Source: Prevotellamassilia sp. (GTDB taxonomy: Bacteria; Bacteroidota; Bacteroidia; Bacteroidales; Bacteroidaceae). Taken from it: a DNA stretch of 22,266 nucleotides. The stretch is from NCBI GenBank assembly GCA_009775705.1, contig VSQE01000037.1, positions 1-22,266 on the forward strand, written 5' to 3'. The position numbers and the translations under genes were made by a program. Under the pieces are notes generated by a model, which was not told where the DNA came from, ran no database searches, and saw only the letters and a list, made by a program, of their open reading frames with translations. This document shows positions 1 to 7,720 of the stretch, piece by piece. The number at the start of each line of letters is the position of its first letter. Positions within the stretch are counted from its first letter, which is position 1.

Positions 1-293
1 CTTTATACCTTATAGTTTATGTTATGTCAGTGGGTAGAGGTAAACCAACCCTTCAAAGTGATGCTTTTACTTATTCGTTGACAGGTATGCATTATGGTGA
101 TGCTAACTATTCATCGAGTCTTCCTTCTGTATTGGGAGAGTCATTTATGTATTTTGGAGAACAGTTTTATTGGGTTCAGGCTTTAATTATGGGATTTATA
201 GTGGTCTTCTCGATAAAATATTTGCTTAGGCATAAATGTACTAATTTATTATCTTTATACCTTATAGTTTATGTTATGTCAGTGGGTAGAGGT
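1..293. repeat. Perfect 41-bp direct repeat (1-41 and 253-293), period 252 bp
   Basis: Bases 1-41 and 253-293 are identical; the match stops at base 42 (a versus g) and cannot be followed left of base 1. The period of 252 bp is 84 codons, so both copies are read in the same frame and encode LYLIVYVMSVGRG. The copies lie inside the partial membrane-protein gene. The repeat beginning exactly at base 1 is what would be seen if the sequence ended at an unresolved assembly-graph node. Confidence 0.95.
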
Positions 294-383
294 GGAGCAG
301 CTTCTTATATGTCCACGATTGTGTTTGGCGTTCTGCCTGTATTCTTTTTAGATAAATTTATAAGGAAACCAAAAAAAATATGA
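1..383 (+). CDS. C-terminal part of a multi-pass membrane protein, probable Wzy-type polysaccharide polymerase (5' end outside window)
   Basis: The frame is open from base 3 to the TGA at 381-383 with no stop, so the gene starts left of the window. About 125 residues are visible. There are hydrophobic segments around FYWVQALIMGFIVVFSIKYLL and LLSLYLIVYVM, then a third near ASYMSTIVFGVLPVFFL, and a basic tail (RKPKKI). A small membrane protein tail ahead of two glycosyltransferases in an AT-rich capsule locus fits an oligosaccharide-repeat-unit polymerase (Wzy); a flippase or O-acetyltransferase is not excluded. The stop overlaps the next start (ATGA at 380-383), so the genes are translationally coupled. 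Oddly, the first 41 bases recur exactly at 253-293, in the same reading frame 84 codons later, so residues LYLIVYVMSVGRG appear twice. This may be a real duplication or an assembly junction at the window edge. Confidence 0.6.
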   Translation, partial: LYLIVYVMSVGRGKPTLQSDAFTYSLTGMHYGDANYSSSLPSVLGESFMYFGEQFYWVQALIMGFIVVFSIKYLLRHKCTNLLSLYLIVYVMSVGRGGAASYMSTIVFGVLPVFFLDKFIRKPKKI

Positions 384-1492
384 GAACAGAAGTTTATTTC
401 TTTCTCTATGGAGAGATAAATACAGATGGCCGAGTACAGCGGAGTATGGATTTTCTAAGGAGCATTGGAAATTTGGAAATACATCTTGTGAGTTGTGGCT
501 TGATAGATTATCCTATTGATGGTGTAATTCAGCATCAAATAAAATTGAAACCGTTGGGCTTCAAGAATTATTGGAGATTTTGGCAGGAAGCAAAGACAAT
601 AATTAAATCGGTTGAAACTAAGACCACATTATTTTATCTCCATGACTATTATTCAATGCTCTTAGCCCCCATAGTGAAGGCGGTAAAAGGAGTATTTATT
701 TATGATGCGCACGAATTGCTAATAAAGGCTCCTGGACAAAAATACACTTTACGTGAGAAACTGTTTATTTGGGTAGAAAGGAAGTGGGCAAAAGATGCTT
801 ACAAAGTGATTGCGGCTAATGTAGAACGCGAGAATGTAATGCGTGATGTATATAAGTTAACAAATACCATGAACATACTCAATATTGCGGACTATAAGTA
901 TCAGCAAATTGCCGGTTCTATCAAGAATGATATTAATTGGGTTGTGTATCAAGGTGTCATTACGGAATCCAGAAAATTATCTTTTTTTATTTGCGCATTG
1001 AAGTATCTGCCTTCAAGCTATAAACTTATGTTTATTGGAGGAGGACCAGATGGAGGTCAGGGTGATAGAGCTTTACTTGAAAATATAGCTCAAGTTGAAG
1101 GTGTCCAAAGTCGAGTCCTATTTACCGGTAGAATGGCTAACAAGGATATGATGGAAAGGCTGAAAGAATGTAAGGTGGGAATCATTACTTATCCATTTAA
1201 TACCTACAATAATATTTATTGCTCTCCCAATAAACTATATGAATATACGGCGATTGGTATGCCTGTGATATCTTCAAAGCAGCCATTTTTAGAGAAAGTA
1301 GTAAATGAATATCATATTGGTGAACTCTTTGATTTTGAGGATAGGCAGACATTTGCAACAAATATAGAAAAGATAGTGTCTAATTATGACGCATACACGA
1401 AAAACATTTCTAAGTTTATTTGTGACTATAATATTGAGAATGAAAAGCATAAATTCGTTAATGCTTTATCTCCTTTATTCGAACACTCATGA
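380..1492 (+). CDS. Family-4-like (GT-B) glycosyltransferase
   Basis: A 370-residue protein with a GT-B layout. The N-terminal half has the receptor-like Rossmann features, with a DAHELL motif near residue 112 typical of GT4 enzymes of polysaccharide loci. The C-terminal half holds a donor-binding pattern (LMFIGGGPDGG, then VLFTGRM, then SPNKLYEYTAIGMPVISS) in which KLYEYTAIGMPVI replaces the classic EX7E. It presumably adds one sugar to the lipid-linked repeat unit at the cytoplasmic face of the inner membrane; donor and linkage cannot be read from sequence. The start ATG overlaps the previous stop (ATGA) and its own TGA at 1490-1492 overlaps the next start. Base composition is AT-rich like its two neighbours and unlike the genes after 2.7 kb, so it belongs to the variable, probably exchanged part of the locus. 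Confidence 0.85.
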   Translation: MRTEVYFFLYGEINTDGRVQRSMDFLRSIGNLEIHLVSCGLIDYPIDGVIQHQIKLKPLGFKNYWRFWQEAKTIIKSVETKTTLFYLHDYYSMLLAPIVKAVKGVFIYDAHELLIKAPGQKYTLREKLFIWVERKWAKDAYKVIAANVERENVMRDVYKLTNTMNILNIADYKYQQIAGSIKNDINWVVYQGVITESRKLSFFICALKYLPSSYKLMFIGGGPDGGQGDRALLENIAQVEGVQSRVLFTGRMANKDMMERLKECKVGIITYPFNTYNNIYCSPNKLYEYTAIGMPVISSKQPFLEKVVNEYHIGELFDFEDRQTFATNIEKIVSNYDAYTKNISKFICDYNIENEKHKFVNALSPLFEHS

Positions 1493-2676
1493 AAATTCGT
1501 CATTTCCTTTTATATGGTACATTAAATCCTAAATACGGTGGGCCAACTTATAGTGTTCCTATTCAGTGTATCGGAACTCAGCGTATAGGAGCTGAAATGA
1601 GTTTTGTTGTTCATGAATCAAGTAAACCTTGGGAAGATAGATTGATATCAGAAGGTGTTCAGATGATTAATATTCCTGATCCAAAGAATAAATTTCAGCA
1701 TTCATGGGCTACAAGTTTGAAGAAATATCTGTCATCATGCTGTGATATGCCGGATATTCTTCACATGCATGGTATCTGGATGCCAGCAAATTTATATGTT
1801 GCAAATTTTGGGCGTAAACATCGTATTCCTTATGTTATTAATCCACGTGGAGATACTGAGATAGCTCGAATCCATTTGAATAAGTTTAAGAAGTTCAAAA
1901 AAAAACTTGTTTGGAGACTTTACAGTAAAGGTATTGTGGATGATGCAGCTTGTATTATAGCAACCTCAGAACAGGAGTATGAAAGTATCCGCATTTTAGG
2001 ATGTAAGACTCCAGTTGCAATTATTCCAAATGGTATAGAGATTGAAGTTTTTCCTACAAAGAATACTCATTATCATGATCATGAAGGAAAGAGAGTACTT
2101 TTATTTTTATCAAGAATTAATCCGATTAAAGGTCTTGAATATCTGATTGAGGCGTGGGCTAAATTGCCAGAAAAATTGCGTACAGAGTGGTCATTACATA
2201 TTGTGGGAAATAGTGATCCGAAAGAGTACGTCTATACGTTGAAAGAGAAAGTACGTACAATGCGTTTACAAGATTCTATTATTTTTCTTGATGCTATTAC
2301 AGGTGAAAACAAGATGCGAAAATATCAAGATTCAGATTTGTTTATACTTCCAACATTAAATGAGAATTTTGGTAATGTCATAGCTGAGGCGATGATGTGT
2401 GAGTGCCCTGTAATCACTACTCGGAATGCTCCATGGAAATGTATTGAGGATGAACAGTGCGGATGGTGGATTAATTTGAGTGTTGATAATATTGTGAAGA
2501 CGCTTATTGAGAGTATGTCCCTTACTGATGAGGAACGCCATTTATTGGGAGAAAAAGGCAGGCAGTGTATTATTAATAGATTCTCGTCCGAGGTGGTTGC
2601 TAAAAAAACATACCAGCTTTATGAATGGGTATTGGGAAAGAGAGAGAGACCCGAGTTTGTGCGAACTATAAAATAA
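1489..2676 (+). CDS. Glycosyltransferase family 4 (GT-B)
   Basis: A 395-residue GT4 enzyme. The N-terminus has the glycine-rich acceptor loop (NPKYGGPTYSV, about residues 14-24), then DILHMHGIWMP and YVINPRGDTE, which are typical of capsule GT4 proteins. The linker carries IIPNGIE; the donor domain has LFLSRINPIKGLEYLIEAW and the catalytic-type EX7E (NENFGNVIAEAM). Expected role: transfer of a nucleotide-activated sugar to the growing undecaprenyl-linked repeat unit. It begins in an ATGA overlap with the previous gene and ends in TAA at 2674-2676. An 89-bp AT-rich gap follows, after which base composition changes. It is the last gene of the AT-rich block. Specificity is unknown. Confidence 0.9.
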   Translation: MKIRHFLLYGTLNPKYGGPTYSVPIQCIGTQRIGAEMSFVVHESSKPWEDRLISEGVQMINIPDPKNKFQHSWATSLKKYLSSCCDMPDILHMHGIWMPANLYVANFGRKHRIPYVINPRGDTEIARIHLNKFKKFKKKLVWRLYSKGIVDDAACIIATSEQEYESIRILGCKTPVAIIPNGIEIEVFPTKNTHYHDHEGKRVLLFLSRINPIKGLEYLIEAWAKLPEKLRTEWSLHIVGNSDPKEYVYTLKEKVRTMRLQDSIIFLDAITGENKMRKYQDSDLFILPTLNENFGNVIAEAMMCECPVITTRNAPWKCIEDEQCGWWINLSVDNIVKTLIESMSLTDEERHLLGEKGRQCIINRFSSEVVAKKTYQLYEWVLGKRERPEFVRTIK

Positions 2677-2730
2677 TATACGATACATTATATGTATTTG
2701 TGTAAGAGCATATTTTACATTTTGAAAAAT

Positions 2731-2765
2731 ATTTTGCCAATTGTATTAGTATAAGTTGGCATAAT
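2731..2765. repeat. Inverted repeat just upstream of the acetyltransferase gene
   Basis: The arms 2731-2740 (attttgccaa) and 2756-2765 (ttggcataat) are complementary at 9 of 10 positions, with a perfect TGCCAA/TTGGCA core and a 15-nt loop. The right arm ends one base before the first possible ATG at 2766. It is too weak and lacks the T-run of an intrinsic terminator, so an operator or translation-affecting hairpin is possible. Function is inferred only from position. Confidence 0.5.
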
Positions 2766-3465
2766 ATGATAATTCAAGAAATGGACAATTTAGTTATATA
2801 CGGAACAGGTGCTTTGGCAAGGAGCATTGTATTGTATAATGAGAGGTACCGCTTGTTCAACGTCAAATGCTTTATTGATGACAACATGCTGGCGGGAGAA
2901 TCTTTTATGGGATTTCCTGTTTTGCATTACGGTGAATATCAGCAAATTACCCCCCCAATCAGTCAATTCTTTAGACGATACTGACACAAAGGATTATTTT
3001 TTAGTAACCATAGGCTATACGAGAGCAAATACTCTGCGTGCTGCCGTATGCAATCGTTTGAAAGCGGACGGGTATCATCTTGCCAATTTCATATCGCCAG
3101 GCTCAAATTGTTGGAGTGACACGATAAAGGGAGAAAATATTCTGGTTTTTGACAATGCCTTTGTCGGTATTGGCTGCGAATTGCATGACGGAGTCATTAT
3201 CAGCGAAGGTGTCACGCTCAGCCATGATGTAATAGTGGAACCCTATTGTTTTTTCTCGGACGCGGTGGCGGTTGGCGGTCACGCCTGCATCGGCAGAAAC
3301 AGTTTCTTAGGTCTTAATTCAACCATAAAAAGCAACACGAGGCTCGGACCTTTCAACATTGTCGGCTGTGCCGCAAATGTGTTGAGAGATACGGAGTCGG
3401 ATTGTGTGGCGGTAGGAAATCCCGCCCGCTACAGGAAGGCTGATACCCGGGAAGTTAGGATCTGA
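2766..3465 (+). pseudogene. PglD/NeuD-like sugar O/N-acetyltransferase, frameshifted at a C7 run
   Basis: Two overlapping frames together make one intact-looking protein. The first (2766-2984) gives a short Rossmann-like PglD-N domain (NLVIYGTGALARSIV, then FIDDN) and then runs off to a stop. The second frame carries the rest (DYFLVTIGYTRANTLRA, then left-handed beta-helix hexapeptide repeats such as VFDNAFVGIGCELHDGVII, ending VAVGNPARYRK), stopping at 3463-3465. The switch lies at seven C residues, 2950-2956; with six, the reading would be EYQQITPQSVNSLDDTD and continuous. So the gene is off in this sequence through one extra C. That could be phase variation by slipped-strand mispairing, transcriptional slippage, decay, or a sequencing error. 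The family acetylates amino or hydroxyl groups of nucleotide sugars with acetyl-CoA. The start is either ATG 2766 or ATG 2781; 2781 gives MDNLVIYGTG, a typical family start. Confidence 0.8.
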
Positions 3466-3512
3466 GAGAAAGCGGAAGTATAATTTGTATGGTCTCCAAA
3501 ATTTAAAGGAAT

Positions 3513-4520
3513 ATGATAGTAGTAATTGGAGCCACAAGTTTTATTGGCGTACACACCGTTACCGAGTTGGTTAATCAAGGCTGTGATGTCCTTGTGACAG
3601 GCAGGAGAAACCGTTTCAAGGACCATTACGACAAGCTCGGGGTGAAATATGTGAATCTTGATCTTGACAATGAAGCGGATTTTGAGCAGCTGCCCAAGAC
3701 GGATGTTGAAGGTGTGATTCTGCTTGCGGGCCTGTTGCCGGCCAATGCACCGGTTAATCTTGACGAGGATGAGAATGCTGCCGATTATTTCCGTATCAAT
3801 ACGATAGGAACCATCAACTGTTTGGAGTATTGCCGTAAAAACGGGATAAGACGTGTCATTTCCACTTGTTCTTACGGTGATGTCAGGGGTGCCTGGAACG
3901 GTGAGCGCAGACTGACGGAAGAAGAACCGCGGAATTTTTTCTTTACCGGAGACCATTCTGTCTATACCATCTCCAAGAATGCGGCCAATGATGTGATGGA
4001 ATACTACAACCAGCAGCACGGAATGAAGAATGCGGTGTTCCGTTTCCCTACGGTGTTCGGAGTGACTCCCCACATGTCTCTTTATGTAAACGGTGAAATG
4101 AAGAAGTCCGGATTTCAGATATTTATGGAAAAGGCCGAGCGGGCGGAAGACATTACAGTCTTTGGTGATGCCCGCATGATAAGGGACGTGGGGTATGTGA
4201 AGGACATTGCCCATGCTTTCTATCTTGCTCTCAAGAGTGATAACACATACGGGTTGTATAATATGACGGCCGGGGGCGGTGTCACGTTGCAGGAACAGGC
4301 AGAAGTGATGAGGGATGTTTTCGGTCCGGCCGACGGCCGGCGCTCGAAGATAATATACAAGCCCGAAGTGCCGAACAATACTACGTCCTATCTTTTTTCG
4401 ATGGAGAAGGCAAAGAGAGATTTTGGCTTCGAGCCGAAATTCAAGACCTTTCGGCAGATGATGGAAGATTTCAAAAAGGACTGGGATAACCATCTGTACC
4501 GCGATTTATTTAATTATTAA
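3513..4520 (+). CDS. NAD(P)-dependent sugar epimerase/dehydratase (extended SDR)
   Basis: A 335-residue extended short-chain dehydrogenase. The N-terminus MIVVIGATSFIG holds the dinucleotide-binding glycine motif (G6 to G12). The catalytic residues are the usual Ser in STCSYGD (about 118-120) and the YxxxK pair Y151/K155 in YTISK. RFPTVFG and a C-terminal substrate domain follow. Such proteins act on nucleotide sugars (UDP-, GDP- or dTDP-linked) as 4-epimerases, 4,6-dehydratases or reductases; the exact reaction is not visible. The start is supported by an AAAGGA ribosome-binding site (about 3502-3507). It lies 47 bp after the broken acetyltransferase gene and 16 bp before the sugar transferase. 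It may convert the dehydratase product of the last gene in the operon into the sugar used by that transferase. Confidence 0.88.
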   Translation: MIVVIGATSFIGVHTVTELVNQGCDVLVTGRRNRFKDHYDKLGVKYVNLDLDNEADFEQLPKTDVEGVILLAGLLPANAPVNLDEDENAADYFRINTIGTINCLEYCRKNGIRRVISTCSYGDVRGAWNGERRLTEEEPRNFFFTGDHSVYTISKNAANDVMEYYNQQHGMKNAVFRFPTVFGVTPHMSLYVNGEMKKSGFQIFMEKAERAEDITVFGDARMIRDVGYVKDIAHAFYLALKSDNTYGLYNMTAGGGVTLQEQAEVMRDVFGPADGRRSKIIYKPEVPNNTTSYLFSMEKAKRDFGFEPKFKTFRQMMEDFKKDWDNHLYRDLFNY

Positions 4521-4536
4521 GTTGTTATAGATAATC

Positions 4537-5121
4537 ATGTATTTGATCGTAAAAAGACTTTTGGGAATTCTTTTTTCGTTGATAGCCTTGCCGTTCGTTT
4601 TGCTTTTGGTTCTGGTCGTGGGACTGGCCATAAAGCTGGAAGACGGAGGACCGGTTTTCTACATGGCACCGAGGACGGGCCGTTACGGAAAAGAGTTCAG
4701 GATGTTCAAGTTCCGTTCGATGAAGGTGAATGCTCCGGACATCAGGATGGAAGACGGGAGTACGTATAATGCGGAAGACGATCCGCGTGTGACGAAAGTC
4801 GGGAGGTTCATCCGCAGAACCAGCATAGATGAATTGCCCCAGATTCTGAATATCCTGGTCGGTGATATGGCCTGGATCGGACCGCGTCCGGATTCGGTGA
4901 GCTATCTGGATCAATATACAGAGGAGGAGCGTCAGATTCTGAATGTCCGTCCCGGAATCACGGGATGGAACCAGGCCGTTAACCGCAATTCGGTCGGAAC
5001 GAAAGAGAAACTGCGGAATGATATTTATTATGTCCGGCACATGTCCTTGGGCCTGGACGTGAAGATCGTCTGGCTGACAATAAAGACGGTATTTTCGAGC
5101 AAGGATGTTTATCGTGCATAG
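4537..5121 (+). CDS. Initiating sugar-1-phosphate transferase (PglC/WcfS-like monotopic phosphoglycosyl transferase)
   Basis: At 194 residues it is the minimal catalytic form of the bacterial sugar transferase family. It has one N-terminal re-entrant hydrophobic helix (about 4-33), then the family signatures: KFRSM at 58-62, the catalytic Asp-Glu pair D98/E99 in DELPQ, GPRP at 115-118 and RPGITG at 138-143. It moves a sugar-1-phosphate from a UDP-sugar to undecaprenyl phosphate at the cytoplasmic face of the inner membrane, starting the repeat unit. In PglC, and by analogy WcfS of Bacteroides fragilis polysaccharide A, the sugar is a diNAcBac- or AATGal-type aminosugar. The operon's aminotransferase and dehydratase support such a substrate here, but that is inference. 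No clear ribosome-binding site precedes the ATG. The next gene starts 3 bp after its stop. Confidence 0.93.
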   Translation: MYLIVKRLLGILFSLIALPFVLLLVLVVGLAIKLEDGGPVFYMAPRTGRYGKEFRMFKFRSMKVNAPDIRMEDGSTYNAEDDPRVTKVGRFIRRTSIDELPQILNILVGDMAWIGPRPDSVSYLDQYTEEERQILNVRPGITGWNQAVNRNSVGTKEKLRNDIYYVRHMSLGLDVKIVWLTIKTVFSSKDVYRA

Positions 5122-5124
5122 CTT

Positions 5125-6315
5125 ATGAAGAAATTATTGGTGCTGGCCGCCGGAATTTTACAGATCCCGGTGATCAAGAAGGCAAAGGAGATGGGGCTTT
5201 ACGTTGTCGCGGCCGATGGTGATGCCGATGCCGTGGGGCTGAAGTATGCGGACAAGCCCGTCGTGGCGAATATCACCTCGGAGGAGGAGATGTTGCGGGT
5301 GGCCCGCGAGGAGCATATTGACGGGGTGATCCATCCTTGTTCGGAAGTGTCGATGAGTGTGATGGGTCGTATCAATGACGAACTGGGCCTGTCGGGCATC
5401 ACCAAAGAGCAGGCCGTCCGGGCCACCAACAAGCATCTGATGCGTAAGGCTTTCGAGAGGGGGAACGCGCCTTCCCCGAAAAGCTATTGTTTTGAGGATG
5501 CCCATTCCGCATGGAACATGTTCTGCGGAATGGATGGTGCCGGCATCCTGAAGCCCAGCAGAAACAGCGGTTCGCGCGGCATATCCAAGATTACGCATGA
5601 TATCGGCCGCCAGGAGTTTGTGCGTCTGTTTGAGGTGGCCGCTAAGGAGAGCCGGGACAACAGCGTGATGCTGGAACAGTTCATCGAAGGTGACGAGTTC
5701 AGTGTGGAGATCATTGTATGGCACCACGAGGTGAACGTGCTGACCGTAACGGACAAGAAGACTACCGGCGCTCCGCATTTCGTGGAGCTGGGGCACAGCC
5801 AGCCTTCGTGCTATCCGGATGAGATGGTGGCGAAGATAAAAGAAGCGTCTGTTGCCGGAGTGAAGGCCTTGGGAGTCAGCGACTGTGCCTGCCATGCCGA
5901 GGTGAAAGTGCAGGCCGGAGAGGCGTATATCATGGAGATAGGTGCTCGCTTGGGAGGAGATTTCATCAGTACGGAACTGACCCGTCTGAGTACCGGCATC
6001 GACATGGTGGCGGCAGCCGTTGACTGTGCTTTGGGAGTGGAGCCGGATCTGATTCCGGCGGAGCCGCATAAAGGCGTGTGCATCCGTTATTTCTGTCCCG
6101 AACCGGGCAAACTGGTAAGAATCGGGAATACCGGAGTCCTTGACGATCCGAGGGTGTACCTGTGGGAGATATACCGCAAAGAGGGGGACATTATTCCGGA
6201 AGTGACGTCAAGTACTTGTCGAAGCGGACATGTCATCGTGACGGAAGAAACACCGCAGAAGGCCGTAGCATTGGCCGATTCGATAGTCCGTGAAGTGAAA
6301 ATGGAAACGATATGA
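5125..6315 (+). CDS. ATP-grasp carboxylate-amine ligase-like protein
   Basis: A 396-residue ATP-grasp enzyme. It has an N-terminal pre-ATP-grasp Rossmann domain (KKLLVLAAGILQIPVIKKAKEMG), the ATP-binding strand and glycine-rich loop (GILKPSRNSGSRGISK, about 138-153), the adenine hinge (MLEQFIEGDEFSVEI) and the Mg-binding end (AYIMEIGARLGGD). The family activates a carboxylate as acyl phosphate and joins it to an amine or thiol; the closest architecture is the biotin carboxylase/carbamoyl-phosphate synthase type. The start lies 3 bp after the previous stop and the end overlaps the next gene by ATGA (6312-6315), so it is embedded in the polysaccharide operon. It may attach an amino acid or other acid to the free amine of the 4-aminosugar made by the nearby aminotransferase. 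That role is inferred from context; the substrate is unknown. Confidence 0.85.
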   Translation: MKKLLVLAAGILQIPVIKKAKEMGLYVVAADGDADAVGLKYADKPVVANITSEEEMLRVAREEHIDGVIHPCSEVSMSVMGRINDELGLSGITKEQAVRATNKHLMRKAFERGNAPSPKSYCFEDAHSAWNMFCGMDGAGILKPSRNSGSRGISKITHDIGRQEFVRLFEVAAKESRDNSVMLEQFIEGDEFSVEIIVWHHEVNVLTVTDKKTTGAPHFVELGHSQPSCYPDEMVAKIKEASVAGVKALGVSDCACHAEVKVQAGEAYIMEIGARLGGDFISTELTRLSTGIDMVAAAVDCALGVEPDLIPAEPHKGVCIRYFCPEPGKLVRIGNTGVLDDPRVYLWEIYRKEGDIIPEVTSSTCRSGHVIVTEETPQKAVALADSIVREVKMETI

Positions 6316-7550
6316 GAATCCTACAGTTGTCCGGATATTTTTTTCCGGAAAAGGCGGCAAGTATATATCTGGAGGAAAATCGTTTTGAGGCTTTTGGCGC
6401 GGCCGGTTTCCATACTGTGGTCCATACTCCGGCTCCTTGCAGGGGGATTACGGAGGCTGAGCGTTGTCAGTATAAAAAGAGGAGGGCTGAGCTGATGTAC
6501 TCCGGAACTCTGGAAGTGCACCGTTTTCCGATGTATGCCGAAGGCCGGAATCCATTGCTGCGTGCGTTGCGCTATTCGCTTTGCTGGATGATACAGTTCT
6601 GGAAAGGACTGCTTACGGAAGATGTGGATTGTATCTATCTGGCGTCAACTCCTCCCATCCAGGGCATGCTGGGTGCCTTTCTGAAGAAGTTCAGGAAAGT
6701 CCCCTTCGTCTATAACCTGCAGGACATCTTCCCCGACTCGCTGGCGGGAACCGGTCTGGCCCGTAAGGGCGGTCTGTTGTGGAAGATAGGCCGCCTGATA
6801 GAGGACTTCACGTACAGGCACGCGGACAGGATCATCGTGATATCGGAGGACTTCAAGAAGAACATCATGGAGAAAGGCGTACCGGAGGAGAAGATAGAGG
6901 TGGTATATAACTGGGTGGACCAGAATGCCGTGGTCGATGTGCCGCGTTCGGAAAACAAGCTCATCGGGCGGTACGGCCTTGATCCGGAAAAATTCTATAT
7001 CGAGTATTCCGGCAATATCGGTCTTACCCAGAATATGGACCTGCTGCTGGACGTGATGAAGGAGCTGCGTACTTCCCATCCCGGCATAGGGCTGATACTG
7101 ATAGGCGAGGGAGCCTACCGTAAGAACGTGGAGGACATGGTGCGGCGCGAGGGCCTGGACAATGTGACGATGCTGCCATTTCAGGACTATGCGGATATCA
7201 GCCATGTGTTCAGTCTGGGAGATGTCGGTCTGGTCATCAGCAAGCCCGGGGTGGGGGCCAACAGCGTCCCCTCCAAGACCTGGAGCATCATGTCGGCCTC
7301 GCGGCCCGTACTGGCCAGCTTCGACGAGAACGAGCTGAAGCATATCCTGACCGGTAACGAATGCGGGGTGTTTACCGCAGCCGGAGACCGGAAGGCCTTC
7401 CGCGATGCGGTCGTCCGGCTGTACGAGCATCCCGAACTTTGCCGGAAATACGGTGCCAACGGCCGCCGTTTCATCATGGAAAATCTGACCAAGGAGGCAG
7501 GAACCCGGAAATATGTGGACGTGATAAAGTCCGTGACCGGGCAGGGATAA
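6312..7550 (+). CDS. WbuB-like glycosyltransferase (GT4)
   Basis: A 412-residue GT-B enzyme of the WbuB/FnlA-linked type (L-FucNAc transferase family). The N-terminus MRILQLSGYFFPEKAAS carries the acceptor-side loop, and DCIYLASTPP followed by VYNLQDIFPDSL is a hallmark of WbuB relatives. VVYNWVD marks the interdomain hinge; YIEYSGNIGLTQNMDLLLD and SVPSKTWSIMSASRPVLAS form the donor domain. WbuB enzymes typically add the second sugar of an O-unit, directly onto the lipid-linked sugar made by the initiating transferase, and this gene sits two genes after that transferase. It starts in an ATGA overlap with the ATP-grasp gene. The stop at 7548-7550 is followed at once by a 21-bp repeat block, breaking the tight gene packing. 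Confidence 0.88.
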   Translation: MRILQLSGYFFPEKAASIYLEENRFEAFGAAGFHTVVHTPAPCRGITEAERCQYKKRRAELMYSGTLEVHRFPMYAEGRNPLLRALRYSLCWMIQFWKGLLTEDVDCIYLASTPPIQGMLGAFLKKFRKVPFVYNLQDIFPDSLAGTGLARKGGLLWKIGRLIEDFTYRHADRIIVISEDFKKNIMEKGVPEEKIEVVYNWVDQNAVVDVPRSENKLIGRYGLDPEKFYIEYSGNIGLTQNMDLLLDVMKELRTSHPGIGLILIGEGAYRKNVEDMVRREGLDNVTMLPFQDYADISHVFSLGDVGLVISKPGVGANSVPSKTWSIMSASRPVLASFDENELKHILTGNECGVFTAAGDRKAFRDAVVRLYEHPELCRKYGANGRRFIMENLTKEAGTRKYVDVIKSVTGQG

Positions 7551-7555
7551 AAATT

Positions 7556-7635
7556 TTTACATGCCTTGTAAATTTTTTTACGTGCCTTGTAAAGACTTTT
7601 ACATGCCTTGTAAAACTTTTTACACGCCGCGTGAG
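7556..7635. repeat. Four tandem 21-bp-period palindromic repeats (TTTACA-TGCCT-TGTAAA type)
   Basis: Three copies of the 17-mer TTTACrTGCCTTGTAAA start at 7556, 7577 and 7598, exactly 21 bp apart. A fourth, diverged copy (tttacacgccgcgtgag) starts at 7619 in the same phase. Each unit is an inverted repeat with TTTACA/TGTAAA arms and a 5-nt loop. Copies 1 and 2 are followed by runs of T (copy 1 by seven), so they resemble weak terminators. The 21-bp step is two helical turns and also seven codons, so stop-free frames read through as FTCLVKx on + and FTRHVKx on -. The block fills the only long gap inside the operon core. No function is known to me. Confidence 0.95.
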
Positions 7636-7720
7636 GAAATCTTGTAAAATGTCCGTTGGGCGGGCGTATTGCAGTTTGCCTGCCGCCGATAAGAAAGAAT
7701 CATTCATAAGCAAAAGAATT

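Noticed and set aside
2677..2765. Internal promoter before the acetyltransferase gene
   Set aside because: TTTG at 2721-2724 and 2656-2659 exist, but no TAnnTTTG lies at the proper distance.
3429..4493. 354-aa open frame on the - strand
   Set aside because: Antisense to the epimerase gene, which has intact SDR motifs and a ribosome-binding site; the shadow has none.
7556..7635. CRISPR array
   Set aside because: Units are contiguous at a 21-bp period with 4-bp spacers; there are no unique 30-bp spacers and no cas genes.
7361..7720. Upstream extension of the aminotransferase frame through the repeat block
   Set aside because: Family proteins start at the equivalent of ATG 7721; the extension overlaps the WbuB-like gene and is open only because the 21-bp repeat keeps the frame.
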